Source of the DNA: Methylobacterium sp. Leaf117
GTDB lineage: Bacteria > Pseudomonadota > Alphaproteobacteria > Rhizobiales > Beijerinckiaceae
Assembly: GCF_001422985.1 (NCBI RefSeq)
Contig: NZ_LMNL01000034.1
Location: forward strand, 60,720-124,719
Direction of reading: 5' to 3'
DNA: 64,000 nt
Below are positions 47,168 through 56,799 of the stretch, piece by piece. Every line of letters begins with the position of its first letter. Within the stretch, counting starts at the first letter, position 1. The position numbers and the translations under genes are program-made. The notes under the pieces were generated by a model. That model did no database searches. It worked only from the letters and a program-made list of their open reading frames with translations, and was not told the origin of the DNA.

Positions 47168-48157
47168 TCAGGGGCCGGCGGGCGGGGTCGGCTTGGCGCC
47201 AACCGCGTCGTTCGGAGGCGCCAGGGTCAGAGCCGGGCGCCCGGCCGTGCCGGTGGAGACGGGGTCCGGCTGAAGCAGCGAGAGCGTGATGGCGCGGGTG
47301 ACGTGCTCGGCCATGCAGCGCAAACCCAGTTCGTTGAGGCGAAACTGGGTGCCGAGCAGGTGCCCCTCTCCCTTGTCGTTGCTGCGGGCGAGGTAGCGCA
47401 TGGCCTCGTAGCGCTGAACCAGCGGCACGCCCTCCCGCTGAGCCACCTCCTGCACCTTGCGCACGAGGCTTGTGTAGTAATCGTCCTTCGCGAGGCTGGC
47501 GGTGTAGACCGGACTGACCAGCACGACATCGATCGCGTGGCCCTTGATCCACTGGACGGTCTCATCAAGAGCGCTGCCGAAGGCCTCCAGATCCACCCGC
47601 GCAAGGGCATCGTGCGATCCGACCTGCCAGATCACGAGATCGGGCTCCACCTCGGCCACCATGCTGCGCAGGCGCTCGCCGGCTCCGGAGGCGATCTCGC
47701 CCTGCAGGCCCCGGCTCTCCACCACCACGTCGACATTCGTCAGGGAGCGCTCGAGCGCCGTCTCCAGCTTGACCGGGTACGTAGCGGAGGCTCCGAGTCC
47801 CATCGTCGAGGCCCCGATGGCGAGCACCCGCACCGGACGATTCTCTTTGAGCGCGTCCTTGACCGCGCCGAGCCGGGCCAGGGTGTAGAGCTTGGAGCCC
47901 GGCACCCGGCATTCCGGCGAAAGCGCCACGTCGACGGCTTCCACATCCGCGCCCTGACCGGCCACGACGACGCTCGGCGGCGAAACGACGGTGGGCGCAG
48001 GCGGCACCGCCTTGACCACGGGATCCTGCTTGACCACGGGGTCCTGATGGGCTGCCGGCTCCTGCGCGTAGGCGCTCTCTCCGCTCCTGTACCATAGAAG
48101 CGAGAGGCTCAGGGCGAGGAGAGCCGCGGTTTGCGGGAGCGCCATTCGACGAACCAT
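47168..48157 (-). CDS. Exported SGNH/GDSL-type hydrolase
   Basis: 329 residues. After a signal segment (LPQTAALLALSLSLLWYRSG), an SGNH fold begins: block I is VLAIGASTMGLGAS, with Ser as nucleophile. Block III reads WQVGSHDALAR, with His where GxND has Asn. The C-terminal His lies in NDKGEGHLLGTQF. Such enzymes deacylate or esterify glycans in polysaccharide clusters. A six-residue QDPVVK duplication lies after the signal. The start overlaps the upstream OpgC gene by 49 bp; a second ATG at 48145 is possible. Confidence 0.82.
   Translation of the reverse strand: MVRRMALPQTAALLALSLSLLWYRSGESAYAQEPAAHQDPVVKQDPVVKAVPPAPTVVSPPSVVVAGQGADVEAVDVALSPECRVPGSKLYTLARLGAVKDALKENRPVRVLAIGASTMGLGASATYPVKLETALERSLTNVDVVVESRGLQGEIASGAGERLRSMVAEVEPDLVIWQVGSHDALARVDLEAFGSALDETVQWIKGHAIDVVLVSPVYTASLAKDDYYTSLVRKVQEVAQREGVPLVQRYEAMRYLARSNDKGEGHLLGTQFRLNELGLRCMAEHVTRAITLSLLQPDPVSTGTAGRPALTLAPPNDAVGAKPTPPAGP
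48011..48046. repeat. 18-bp tandem duplication in the SGNH gene
   Basis: CTTGACCACGGGATCCTG is followed by CTTGACCACGGGGTCCTG on the plus strand. It encodes two QDPVVK hexapeptides just after the signal peptide of the SGNH protein. Confidence 0.92.
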
Positions 48158-49203
48158 GCGGTGAAACCTAGTGCGAACAGGCCGGACCCTACGACGAAAA
48201 CGTCAACGACGACACCGCCTCCGGTCCAGAACCTGACAAGTTGCGCGGCCAGACTCAGCAGCGAGCCGATGGAGAAGACCGCGAGGGAGTTGCGTCCAAG
48301 GCTCGCAAGGAAGTTCGTGACCCAGCCGAGCCGGGGCGCCAGGACGGCGTAGACTGCCTGGAACGCGAGGAGCACGCCGAGGAAGTGCACGACACGGGCC
48401 GGCGACAGGTAGGTTTTGTCGAAGGTGAAGACGAGGCGCGGGTCAGGCACGAGAAGCGGATCCGGCCGCAGTTCCAGCACCGACAGGACGATCCCCGTCA
48501 CGACGATCACCAAGCCGAGCGGAAGCAGTCGCCGCGACCAGCGCTTCAGCCAGGGGGATGTCCGACTCCAATCCTGCATGGTGAACCCGAGCACCAGGAG
48601 GAGCTGCCAGCACAGGGGATCGAAGAACCAGTCTCCCTCCCCCGGCCAGGAGGGCAGGTTCCACTCGAAGACAAGGCTCGCGGCATAGAGGGCAAAGGAC
48701 AGGACTAGAGCGGCGACGCGGCTCACCCGGCCGATCAGCACGAAGATCGGGGCGATGCCGAGAAGCACCACGTAGAGCGGCAGGATGTTGAAGAAGCCGA
48801 GCTGGTGGGTGAGCAGCACGAAACCGACCATGGTCTGGATCGGGTCGGCGAAGAAGCCTCCGGCATTGTGCCATTCGAGCAGCAGCGGGTTGTCAAGAAA
48901 CAGGGCGGCACCGGCGATCATGCCCAGCGCCAGGGCCATGGTGGTGATCTGGGCGCGATACACCTCGATGGTGCGGGACAGGAGTCGCAGCACGCTCTTC
49001 AGGCGCGGCTCGGGGCTGCCGTCACGGTTGCGCGTGGCGATCCCGATCGACCAGCCGGCCAGGAAGACGAACAGCTCCGCGGCATCCGAGATGCCGTATT
49101 GCGAATAGGTGTAGCGCTCGAAGGTATTACCGGGGATGTGGTTCACGAAGATCGTGATGAGGGCGAGGCCCCGCCAGAAATCCACCGCGTTCGGTTCGCG
49201 CAT
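48109..49203 (-). CDS. OpgC-family membrane acyltransferase
   Basis: 364 residues with about ten membrane spans. The N-terminus (MREPNAVDFWRGLALITIFV, NHIPGN) carries the D-F-W-R-G-L and NHIPGN elements of the OpgC/acyltransferase-3-like family; OpgC succinylates periplasmic glucans. FVFLAGWSIGIATRNRDG follows. It is the first gene of the envelope operon, so it may acylate the glycan handled by the flippase and SGNH hydrolase. The ATG at 49203 has only a weak ribosome-binding site; a longer frame upstream lacks membrane character. Confidence 0.88.
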   Translation of the reverse strand: MREPNAVDFWRGLALITIFVNHIPGNTFERYTYSQYGISDAAELFVFLAGWSIGIATRNRDGSPEPRLKSVLRLLSRTIEVYRAQITTMALALGMIAGAALFLDNPLLLEWHNAGGFFADPIQTMVGFVLLTHQLGFFNILPLYVVLLGIAPIFVLIGRVSRVAALVLSFALYAASLVFEWNLPSWPGEGDWFFDPLCWQLLLVLGFTMQDWSRTSPWLKRWSRRLLPLGLVIVVTGIVLSVLELRPDPLLVPDPRLVFTFDKTYLSPARVVHFLGVLLAFQAVYAVLAPRLGWVTNFLASLGRNSLAVFSIGSLLSLAAQLVRFWTGGGVVVDVFVVGSGLFALGFTAWFVEWRSRKPRLSSP

Positions 49204-49453
49204 CGGGGCTCGGCACTCCGGCAGCTCGAAGGGACAGGTGCTAGGCGGACTGGAGGTCGCGGCCGCGCGGCAAGGGCCGGCCCTGATAAGGTGCCCTCGA
49301 CGTTCTGCAAAGTGCAACCTTCGCGGGCTGCCGGTCGGCCCGGATCGGCTCGGTCACCGCGCTCGGTCCGGCCGCAGCCTATGAGGAGATGCGTGTCTTC
49401 GCTGGATCGGGTCCAGGGCCGGGCGCTCAGGCCTTATCGCTCGGCCGGTGTGG

Positions 49454-49459
49454 TATAAA
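49454..49459 (+). promoter_or_regulatory. Possible -10 element of the KaiC-like gene
   Basis: TATAAA in the context GTGTGGTATAAATACCGG lies 30 bp before the ATG at 49489. No clear -35 hexamer is seen, so this is tentative. Confidence 0.35.
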
Positions 49460-49488
49460 TACCGGGGACGTCGGGCGGTCCCGCACCT

Positions 49489-51126
49489 ATGGTGAACCTC
49501 GTTTCTCACGCACCGGAATCATCCATGCAGACCCCCGTCGTCGGCGATGCCGCGCCGATCCCGACCGGAGTGCCCGGCCTCGACGAGATCCTCCATGGCG
49601 GCTACGCGGCCCAGCGCGCGCACCTCATCGAGGGACGTCCGGGCAGCGGCAAGACCACGCTGGGGCTTCAGTTTCTCCTCGACGGCCTGAAGCGGGGCGA
49701 ACGCGGGTTGTACATCACGCTGTCGGAAAGCCGGCGCGAACTCCTGTCGGTGGCCGAGCGGCATGGCTGGTCCCTGGAAGGCGTCGAGATCTACGAGCTC
49801 GTGCCACCCGAACTCAGCCTGGATTCCGAGCAGCAGCAGAGCCTCATCCACTCGTCCGACCTGGAGCTTGGCGAGACGGTTCGGATGGCGCTGGCGGAGA
49901 TCGAGCGTGTGAACCCGGTGCGGGTGGTGTTCGACAGCCTGTCGGAGATCCGCCTGCTGTCGCAGGGCTCCCTGCGCTATCGCCGCCAAGTCCTGGCGCT
50001 GAAGAGCTACTTCCTGCTCAACAATGCCACCGTGCTGATGCTCGACGACCTCAGCTCGGAGGACGACGACCTCAATCTGCACTCGATCAGCCATGCGGTT
50101 CTACGCCTGGAACAGGTGACACCGACCTACGGAGCGGGCCGCCGTCGGCTCCATGTCATCAAGATGCGCGGCACGCCCTACGAGAGCGGCTATCACGACT
50201 TCGTGCTCCGGCGCGGCGGAGTCCGGATCTTTCCGCGTCTCGTCGCGGCCGACCACCACGCCGCCTTCGCGTTCGGAACCATCGCCTGCGGAGTCCCGGA
50301 ACTCGACGCGGTTCTGGGCGGCGGCCTCGACAAGGGCACCACCAACCTGATCATCGGGCCCTCGGGAGCCGGCAAGTCCACACTGGCCCTCGGCTACCTC
50401 ATGGCAGCCCTCGAGGCTGGCGAGCACGGATTGATCATCAGCTTCGACGAGACCACCGGCATTCTGCTGCGCCGGGCACTGGGCGTCGGGTTCGATATCG
50501 GCCCCCACGTCGAATCCGGATTGCTCCGGATCGAACAGATGGATCCCGCCGACGTATCGGCCGGTGATTTCGCCGGGCGCATCCGGGACGCCGTGGAGAC
50601 GGATCAGGCCCGCGTCGTGGTGATCGACAGCCTGACCGGGTACATGAGCGCGATGAGCGGGCAGCCGCACCTCGTGCTGCAGATGCACGAAATGACCACC
50701 TACCTGAACCAGCAGGGCGTGGTGACGATCCTCGTGCTGGCGCAGCACGGCATGGTGGGCCGGATGGAGGCTCCGGTCGATCTCACCTATGTGAGCGACA
50801 CGGTCGTGATGCTGCGCTTCTTCGAGGCGGGTGGGCGCGTCAGACGCGCCCTCTCCGTGCTCAAGAAGCGCACCGGCCCGCACGAGGATACGATCCGCGA
50901 GTTCCGGATCGACGCCCAGGGGCTGCGGGTCGGATCGGTGCTTAAGCAGTTTCGCGGCGTACTGACCGGCGTCCCGACTTTCGAAGGCGACCGGGCCGAT
51001 CTCCTCGACGATCGGCCGGACCCGTCGCCCCGGATCATCGACCAGGAGTCCAGGCAACAGGCCGGAACCGGGCCTGATAACTTGACCGGGCCTCATGGTG
51101 TGACCGGGCCTCATGGCGCAGCCTGA
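49489..51126 (+). CDS. KaiC-like tandem RecA ATPase
   Basis: 545 residues with two RecA-like domains. Domain 1 has Walker A GRPGSGKTT (49-57) and VVFDSLSEIRLLS; domain 2 has Walker A GPSGAGKST (about 290-298) and VVVIDSLTGYMSAMS as Walker B region. The Glu pairs of KaiC are replaced by SE (TLSESRREL) and DE (SFDETTG). No KaiA or KaiB gene is present. In alphaproteobacteria such proteins often adjoin HWE/HisKA_2 kinases, as here. The C-terminus is a TGPHG repeat from an 18-bp array that overlaps the next gene's start. An alternative ATG is at 49525. Confidence 0.92.
   Translation: MVNLVSHAPESSMQTPVVGDAAPIPTGVPGLDEILHGGYAAQRAHLIEGRPGSGKTTLGLQFLLDGLKRGERGLYITLSESRRELLSVAERHGWSLEGVEIYELVPPELSLDSEQQQSLIHSSDLELGETVRMALAEIERVNPVRVVFDSLSEIRLLSQGSLRYRRQVLALKSYFLLNNATVLMLDDLSSEDDDLNLHSISHAVLRLEQVTPTYGAGRRRLHVIKMRGTPYESGYHDFVLRRGGVRIFPRLVAADHHAAFAFGTIACGVPELDAVLGGGLDKGTTNLIIGPSGAGKSTLALGYLMAALEAGEHGLIISFDETTGILLRRALGVGFDIGPHVESGLLRIEQMDPADVSAGDFAGRIRDAVETDQARVVVIDSLTGYMSAMSGQPHLVLQMHEMTTYLNQQGVVTILVLAQHGMVGRMEAPVDLTYVSDTVVMLRFFEAGGRVRRALSVLKKRTGPHEDTIREFRIDAQGLRVGSVLKQFRGVLTGVPTFEGDRADLLDDRPDPSPRIIDQESRQQAGTGPDNLTGPHGVTGPHGAA
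51067..51120. repeat. 18-bp tandem array spanning a gene junction, 3 copies
   Basis: Units of the type ACCGGGCCTCATGGTGTG (first copy diverged to ACCGGGCCTGATAACTTG). The third copy contains the ATG (51113) of the downstream kinase, and the second has an ATG at the same position. It encodes the TGPHG-type C-terminus of the KaiC-like protein. Confidence 0.93.
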
Positions 51127-52153
51127 ACCCATCGCTCTGATCCTCGCACCGGGTGGACGGGACGCCCGGATCGCGACGGCGATCCTGGCCGAAGTCGGCG
51201 TCGCTTCGCGGATCAAGGACAGCTTGGCCGACTTGGTCGAGAACCTCGACACGGCCGCCTGCGCGGTCATCACCGAGGAAGCCCTGCTGCGGTCCGACCG
51301 ACGGGCGATCGCGGACTGGTCCGAGCGCCAGCCCCCCTGGTCCGACTTTCCGTTCATCGTCCTGAACCATCGCGGCGCTTCGCCGGATGAGCGCCTGACC
51401 GGTCTCCTCGGCAACGTCACGCTCCTGGAGCGGCCGTTCCACCCCGCGGTGCTCGCAAACGCCGTGCGCTCCGCCCTGCGCGCCAGGCGTCGGCAATGGG
51501 AGGTCGCGGCGTATCTCGACGAGCGTCAGAAGACGCACGAGCGCCAGGCTCTGCTGATCCGCGAATTGCATCACCGGGTGAAGAACACCCTCGCGACGGT
51601 GCAGGGGCTGCTCGGCGCGACCGCGCGTTCGACAACCGATGTCGAGACCTTCTACCAGTCCTTCTCGAACCGCATCGTTTCGCTGGGTAAGACCCACACC
51701 CTGCTCACTGAGGATTACTGGCAGACGGCGCCCCTGCACGAATTGCTCGAGAACGAGCTCAGTCCCTACAACGATGCCGACGGGCAGCGAATCCGCCTCA
51801 AAGGGCCGGTGATCGAGCTTGCGGCCGATTTGGCCGTTCCCACCGGCATGGCCTTTCACGAGCTGACGACCAACGCGGCCAAGCACGGGGCCCTCTCGCA
51901 GCCCGGAGGTCGGATCTCCATCGTCTGGAACGTCACCGCTGCCGAGGCGGGCCGCCGCTTGCACCTCACATGGACGGAATCCGGCGGTCCCGCCGTCGAG
52001 CCCCCGAAACGGAAAGGCTTCGGCTCCACCCTGCTTCAGCGGGTGCTGGCTCAGCAGTGCAACGCCACAGTGACGATCGACTATGCGCCGACCGGCCTGC
52101 GGTTTCACATGGAAGCCCCGCTGCCCGAGGAGCGGCTGGTCCCAACCTACTGA
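51113..52153 (+). CDS. HWE/HisKA_2-type sensor histidine kinase
   Basis: 346 residues. The N-terminal 130 residues look like a degenerate receiver (ALILAPGGRDARIATAILAE, DFPFIVLNHRG) lacking the phosphoacceptor Asp. The dimerisation region has LLIRELHHRVKNTLATVQGL, the HisKA_2 hallmark with phosphoacceptor His. The ATPase domain has FHELTTNAAKHGALSQPGG, WTESGGPAVEPP and KGFGSTLLQRVL. It overlaps the KaiC-like gene by 14 bp, so the two are coupled. Kinases of this class commonly act on stress or light responses; the input here is unknown. Confidence 0.92.
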   Translation: MAQPEPIALILAPGGRDARIATAILAEVGVASRIKDSLADLVENLDTAACAVITEEALLRSDRRAIADWSERQPPWSDFPFIVLNHRGASPDERLTGLLGNVTLLERPFHPAVLANAVRSALRARRRQWEVAAYLDERQKTHERQALLIRELHHRVKNTLATVQGLLGATARSTTDVETFYQSFSNRIVSLGKTHTLLTEDYWQTAPLHELLENELSPYNDADGQRIRLKGPVIELAADLAVPTGMAFHELTTNAAKHGALSQPGGRISIVWNVTAAEAGRRLHLTWTESGGPAVEPPKRKGFGSTLLQRVLAQQCNATVTIDYAPTGLRFHMEAPLPEERLVPTY

Positions 52154-52168
52154 GCGCGTGCGCAGGGC

Positions 52169-52861
52169 TCAATCGAGATAGTCGCCATATTTTTCGACAT
52201 GGCGGGCCAGACCCAGGCCATGCTCGCGGACCAACCGCTCGGCCCGCTCGGCATCTCGCGCCTCAAGTGCCTGAATGATCTCGACATGCTCCTTGATCGA
52301 GTTAGCGGCCCGATCGCCCTGGCGGAGGGCGGTGTTCCGGATGCCGCGCACGTGCATCAGCAGGTTGCTGGTGATGTCCTGGATGACATGGCATCCGCCG
52401 AGCGAGATGATCTTCTGATGGAAGCGGATGTTGGCGTCCGAGTACTCGTCCATATGGTCGGTCGGACGTCCCTCGTAGAACTCGGGAAAGTGCTCCCGCA
52501 AGCAATGCAACTGCTCGTCGGTGGCATGCTCACAGGCGAGGCGGGCGGCCATGCTCTCCAGCGCCGACCAGGCCTGGATCATGGCGACGATCTCTTTCTT
52601 CGACTTCTTGATGACGAAGACGCCACGTCGGGCTTCGAACCGAACGAAGCCCTCCTGCTCCAGCACGGTCAAGGCTTCTCGGACGGGCGTGCGACTGACG
52701 CCCAGATCCTGGGAGAGCTTACGCTCATCCAGCCTGACCTCCTCGCGCTGGCTATAGATGTTCATGTTGGTGATGGCTTCTTTCAGCGCATCGTAGGCCA
52801 AGGCACGCAAGCTTGACGTTGCCGCCAGCGGCTTGATCTGGAATGTCGTCGACTCGACCAT
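52169..52861 (-). CDS. GntR-family regulator with FCD domain
   Basis: 230 residues. The N-terminal winged HTH (about 20-85) has RLDERKLSQDLGVSRTPVRE, ALTVLEQEGFVRFEARRGVF. The C-terminal FCD domain has metal-ligand-type residues in DANIRFHQKIISLGG and SIKEHVEIIQALEARDAERA. It is divergent from oxc with a 655-bp gap and is convergent with the kinase gene. Position makes it the likely regulator of the oxalate genes, with oxalate, oxalyl-CoA or a related acid as effector; this is inference. Confidence 0.9.
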   Translation of the reverse strand: MVESTTFQIKPLAATSSLRALAYDALKEAITNMNIYSQREEVRLDERKLSQDLGVSRTPVREALTVLEQEGFVRFEARRGVFVIKKSKKEIVAMIQAWSALESMAARLACEHATDEQLHCLREHFPEFYEGRPTDHMDEYSDANIRFHQKIISLGGCHVIQDITSNLLMHVRGIRNTALRQGDRAANSIKEHVEIIQALEARDAERAERLVREHGLGLARHVEKYGDYLD

Positions 52862-53516
52862 CTTTACACCTGGAACAATGACAAGGACGCAGACGCCACG
52901 TCAATTTGGCGCGAAACATGCCGAACCCGCTGCCGGAACACAAGGAAACCAAGGCGTTTCAGCAGGGACAAGATTTGAATATCCCCCCTGCGGCAACAAC
53001 ATAGCTTCAGCATCTCACCGAAGTGTGACGCCGCACGCTGGAGCTGCCCTTCGCGATTCGTACCCGTTCACGTGCGGAGTGAGCAATGTCGACTCAGGCG
53101 CAGCCGGAGGGCCGTCGTGAAGGGCAAAACGCCCGGAATCCCCCCACATGGCTCAGATCCAATTTGACACCTGGTATTTGGTATGCCACCATTCTTGAAC
53201 TGACAATGACCTTGTCAGAAATGAATGCACCGCACCCGACACAGTGATCGTAGCGCAATCTCTCTATGTGAGCACCGGTCCCCGAACAGTTTTGCATCTT
53301 GAAACTGAATTGGACCAATTTCCACGGATCGTTCACAGCAAAAGCCTCGACCCCGGAAGATACGCCACCGGTACACCGGACCGACGACCGATCCTTCTTT
53401 CAGAAACGATCAGGATCTCTGTCTAAGAGCTCGTCCGTCAACACCGCGTTACTCTGATTTACGATCAAGAACGGCGCGTCATCGAAAAATAAGCGCCCGA
53501 ACCGGAGGAAACCATC
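52862..53516. other. Divergent regulatory region of the GntR gene and oxc
   Basis: 655 bp without a supportable gene. It should contain both promoters. A TGGTAT-type candidate operator lies at 53171-53188. The segment 53255-53345 has no clear structure. Confidence 0.6.
53171..53188. promoter_or_regulatory. Candidate GntR/FCD operator upstream of oxc
   Basis: CTGGTATTTGGTATGCCA contains two TGGTAT half-sites and a TGGTATGCCA near-palindrome. Similar sites occur upstream of oxlT (60474) and the CBS gene (59943). FadR-type GntR proteins commonly bind TGGTxxxACCA-like sequences. Confidence 0.45.
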
Positions 53517-55298
53517 ATGGATAGAACCGCTGGCTCCGAGACCGCTCAGGCCGTCCACGACGTCGCAACCGGCGTGGGTGTCACGTCCGATCATGCGGGC
53601 GAGCAGATCGACGGCTTCCACCTCGTCATCGACGCCCTGAAGCTGAACGGCATCACCAATATCTACGGTGTGCCCGGCATCCCGATCACCGATCTCGGCC
53701 GCCTTGCGCAGGCCGCGGGCATGCGCGTCATCTCCTTCCGCCACGAGCAGCATGCCGGAAACGCCGCCGCGATCGCGGGCTTCCTCACCAAGAAGCCCGG
53801 CATCTGCCTGACGGTATCGGCGCCCGGCTTCCTCAACGGCCTGACGGCGCTGGCCAACGCCACCACCAACTGCTTTCCGATGATCCTCATCTCCGGCTCC
53901 TCCGAGCGCGAGATCGTCGACCTGCAGCAGGGCGATTACGAGGAGATGGACCAGCTCGCCATCGCCAAGCCCCTGTGCAAGGCCGCCTTCCGCGTCCTGC
54001 ACGCCGCCGATATCGGCATCGCCGTCGCCCGTGCCATCCGGGCCGCCGTCTCGGGCCGTCCGGGCGGCGTCTACCTCGACCTCCCCGCCAAGCTGTTCTC
54101 CCAGGTGATGGATGCGGAGGCCGGCACCAAGTCCCTGGTGAAGGTGATCGACGCCGCTCCTGCGCAACGGCCGGCCCCGAGCGCCATCGCCCGTGCCCTG
54201 GACGTGCTCAAGGGCGCCAAGCGGCCGCTGATCGTGCTCGGCAAGGGCGCGGCCTACGCCCAGGCCGACGAGGAGATTCGCAACCTCGTCGAGCGCAGCG
54301 GCATCCCCTACGTGCCGATGAGCATGGCCAAGGGCCTGCTGCCCGACACCCACGCCCAGTCGGCCGGTGCGGCTCGCTCCCTCGTGCTGAAGGAGGCCGA
54401 CGTCGTCCTGCTGGTCGGCGCACGACTGAACTGGCTGCTGTCGCACGGCAAGGGCAAGACCTGGGGTGCCCCCGGCTCGAAGAGGTTCATTCAGATCGAC
54501 ATCGAGCCCAAGGAAATGGACTCGAACGTCGAGATCGTCGCCCCGGTGGTCGGCGACATCGGCTCCTGCGTCACTGCTCTCCTCGAGGGCATGGGCCAGA
54601 ACTGGCAGGCCCCCCCTGCGGCCTGGACCGACGCCATCCGGACCAAGAAAGAAGAAAACCTCGCCAAGATGGCCTCGAAGCTGAAGAAGAACTCGGCTCC
54701 GATGGACTTTCACGGGGCGCTCGGCGCACTCCGCACCATCATCAAGGAACGTCCCGACGCGATCCTCGTCAACGAAGGCGCCAACACCCTCGACCTCGCT
54801 CGCGGCATCATCGACATGTACCAGCCGCGCAAGCGCCTCGATGTCGGCACCTGGGGCATCATGGGCATCGGAATGGGCTTTGCGGTGGCGGCCGCCGTCG
54901 AGACCGGCAAGCCGGTCCTGGCGGTCGAGGGTGACAGCGCCTTCGGGTTCTCCGGGATGGAGGTCGAGACGATCTGCCGGTACGATCTGCCGGTGTGCAT
55001 CGTGGTCTTCAACAACAACGGCATCTATCGGGGTACCGATACGGATCCCACCGGCCGCGACCCTGGCACTACGGTGTTCGTGAAGGATTCGCGCTACGAC
55101 AAGATGATGGAGGCCTTCGGCGGTGTCGGCGTCCACGTCACGACCCCGGACGAGCTCTCCCAAGCCGTCAACGCCGCGATGGATTCGGGCAAGCCCACCC
55201 TGATCAACGCGGTGATCGACCCCAGCGCCGGGACCGAGAGCGGCAACATCGGGAGCCTGAACCCGACGAGCACGGTGGTTCGCAAGAAGACCGCCTGA
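53517..55298 (+). CDS. oxc: Oxalyl-CoA decarboxylase
   Basis: 593 residues, a ThDP-dependent enzyme. N-terminal: [40 protein letters not shown] and the ThDP-activating glutamate in [13 protein letters not shown]. The ThDP/Mg motif is [15 protein letters not shown] ... [12 protein letters not shown] (about residues 471-505). The whole reads like known Oxc enzymes. It decarboxylates oxalyl-CoA to formyl-CoA in the cytoplasm. GGAGG precedes the ATG at 53517. frc follows after 214 bp with a large hairpin between them. Confidence 0.97.
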   Translation: MDRTAGSETAQAVHDVATGVGVTSDHAGEQIDGFHLVIDALKLNGITNIYGVPGIPITDLGRLAQAAGMRVISFRHEQHAGNAAAIAGFLTKKPGICLTVSAPGFLNGLTALANATTNCFPMILISGSSEREIVDLQQGDYEEMDQLAIAKPLCKAAFRVLHAADIGIAVARAIRAAVSGRPGGVYLDLPAKLFSQVMDAEAGTKSLVKVIDAAPAQRPAPSAIARALDVLKGAKRPLIVLGKGAAYAQADEEIRNLVERSGIPYVPMSMAKGLLPDTHAQSAGAARSLVLKEADVVLLVGARLNWLLSHGKGKTWGAPGSKRFIQIDIEPKEMDSNVEIVAPVVGDIGSCVTALLEGMGQNWQAPPAAWTDAIRTKKEENLAKMASKLKKNSAPMDFHGALGALRTIIKERPDAILVNEGANTLDLARGIIDMYQPRKRLDVGTWGIMGIGMGFAVAAAVETGKPVLAVEGDSAFGFSGMEVETICRYDLPVCIVVFNNNGIYRGTDTDPTGRDPGTTVFVKDSRYDKMMEAFGGVGVHVTTPDELSQAVNAAMDSGKPTLINAVIDPSAGTESGNIGSLNPTSTVVRKKTA

Positions 55299-55337
55299 AC
55301 CTCCAGGCCTCCGGAGATCGACGTGGTCTCCGGGGAC

Positions 55338-55380
55338 CATCGAGCGGGCCGGCTCCCCCGGGACGGCTGCCCGCTCGATG
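55338..55380. other. Hairpin between oxc and frc
   Basis: A perfect 12-bp inverted repeat CATCGAGCGGGC/GCCCGCTCGATG with a 19-base loop, 40 bp after the oxc stop. It lacks a T-run, so it may be an mRNA-stabilising or attenuating hairpin that sets the oxc:frc ratio. Confidence 0.6.
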
Positions 55381-55462
55381 CCAGAGAGTTCGGCCAAGCG
55401 GCGCCGGAGGCCCTTCGGCCTCTCTCGTCGATCGCCTCGAAGGTCAGCGCTCGAATCCCCGT

Positions 55463-55498
55463 GCCGAAGTCTCCCTTGAAGCTGAAGTCTCCCGCGAA
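55463..55498. repeat. 18-bp tandem duplication before the frc start
   Basis: GCCGAAGTCTCCCTTGAA is followed by GCTGAAGTCTCCCGCGAA, ending 14 bp before the ATG. The GAAG(GTGAG) at its end is the only ribosome-binding-like sequence for frc. Confidence 0.88.
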
Positions 55499-55512
55499 GG
55501 TGAGCCCGTGCC

Positions 55513-56787
55513 ATGAAAGCCCTCGAAGGCGTCAAAATCCTCGACTTCACCCATGTCCAGTCGGGACCGACCTGCACCCAGTTGCTGGCCTGGTTCGGCG
55601 CCGACGTGATCAAGGTCGAGCGCCCGGGCGTCGGCGATGCCACGCGTCAGCAATTGCAGGACATCCCGGATGTGGACAGCCTGTATTTCACGATGCTGAA
55701 CCACAACAAGCGCTCGATCACGCTCGACACCAAGCATCCCAAGGGCATCGAGGTGCTGTGGCGCCTCATCGATGAATGCGACGTCCTGGTCGAGAACTTC
55801 GCCCCCGGGGCGCTCGCCCGGATGGGCCTGACCTGGGAGGCGATCCACGCTGCCAACCCGCGCATGATCCTGGCCTCGGTGAAGGGCTTCGGCCCCGGCG
55901 CCTACGAAAACTGCAAGGTCTACGAGAACGTTGCGCAATGCGTCGGGGGTGCCGCCTCGACCACGGGCTTTCGCACCGACATCCCGATGGTGACCGGCGC
56001 GCAGATCGGCGATTCCGGTACCGGGCTGCATCTGGCGCTCGGCATCGTCACCGCCCTGTACCACCGAACCCAGACTGGCGTCGGCCAGCGGGTCGACTGC
56101 GCCATGCAGGACGGCGTGCTGAACCTCTGCCGGGTCAAGTTGCGGGATCAGCAGCGCCTGGAACGCGGCCCCTTACCGGAATACAGCCAGTTCGGCGAAG
56201 GCATTCCGTTCGGGGACTCGGTGCCGCGGGCCGGCAACGATTCCGGCGGCGGCCAGCCCGGCCGGATTCTGAAGTGCAAGGGCTGGGAGACCGACCCCAA
56301 CGCCTACATCTACTTCATCACCCAAGGGGCAGTCTGGCCAAAGATCTGCGACGTCATCGGTGAACCCGCCTGGGCGACGCATCCGGACTACGCCACACCG
56401 AAGGCGCGGCTGCCGCACCTCAACGAGATCTTCACCCGCATCGAATCCTGGACGATGTCCAAGACCAAATTCGAGGCGATGGAGATCCTGAACGCGCTGC
56501 ACGTGCCCTGCGGGCCGATCCTGTCGATGAAGGAGATTGCGGAGGACGAGTCCCTGCGCAAGTCCGGGACCGTCGTGGAAGTCGATCACCCGACGCGGGG
56601 CAAGTACCTCACCGTCGGAAATCCCATCCGATTATCGGCGAGCGAGACCGAAATCACCCGGTCGCCGCTGCTGGGCGAGCACACCGATGAAATCCTGACC
56701 CAGGTCCTCGGCTACTCCGAGGCCGAGCGTCTCAAGATCTCCGAATCCGGCGCCATCGGCACAACGCAACAGATCGCTGCCGAGTAG
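55513..56787 (+). CDS. frc: Formyl-CoA:oxalate CoA-transferase
   Basis: 424 residues, class III CoA-transferase. It has the N-terminal [20 protein letters not shown], the catalytic aspartate near residue 167 in [34 protein letters not shown] and [15 protein letters not shown]. The glycine loop, GGGGQPG in the second homologue of this window, reads SGGGQPG here. It transfers CoA from formyl-CoA to oxalate, feeding Oxc. A strong terminator lies just downstream, so oxc-frc form one unit. Confidence 0.95.
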   Translation: MKALEGVKILDFTHVQSGPTCTQLLAWFGADVIKVERPGVGDATRQQLQDIPDVDSLYFTMLNHNKRSITLDTKHPKGIEVLWRLIDECDVLVENFAPGALARMGLTWEAIHAANPRMILASVKGFGPGAYENCKVYENVAQCVGGAASTTGFRTDIPMVTGAQIGDSGTGLHLALGIVTALYHRTQTGVGQRVDCAMQDGVLNLCRVKLRDQQRLERGPLPEYSQFGEGIPFGDSVPRAGNDSGGGQPGRILKCKGWETDPNAYIYFITQGAVWPKICDVIGEPAWATHPDYATPKARLPHLNEIFTRIESWTMSKTKFEAMEILNALHVPCGPILSMKEIAEDESLRKSGTVVEVDHPTRGKYLTVGNPIRLSASETEITRSPLLGEHTDEILTQVLGYSEAERLKISESGAIGTTQQIAAE

Positions 56788-56799
56788 GCACGTCCCCCA

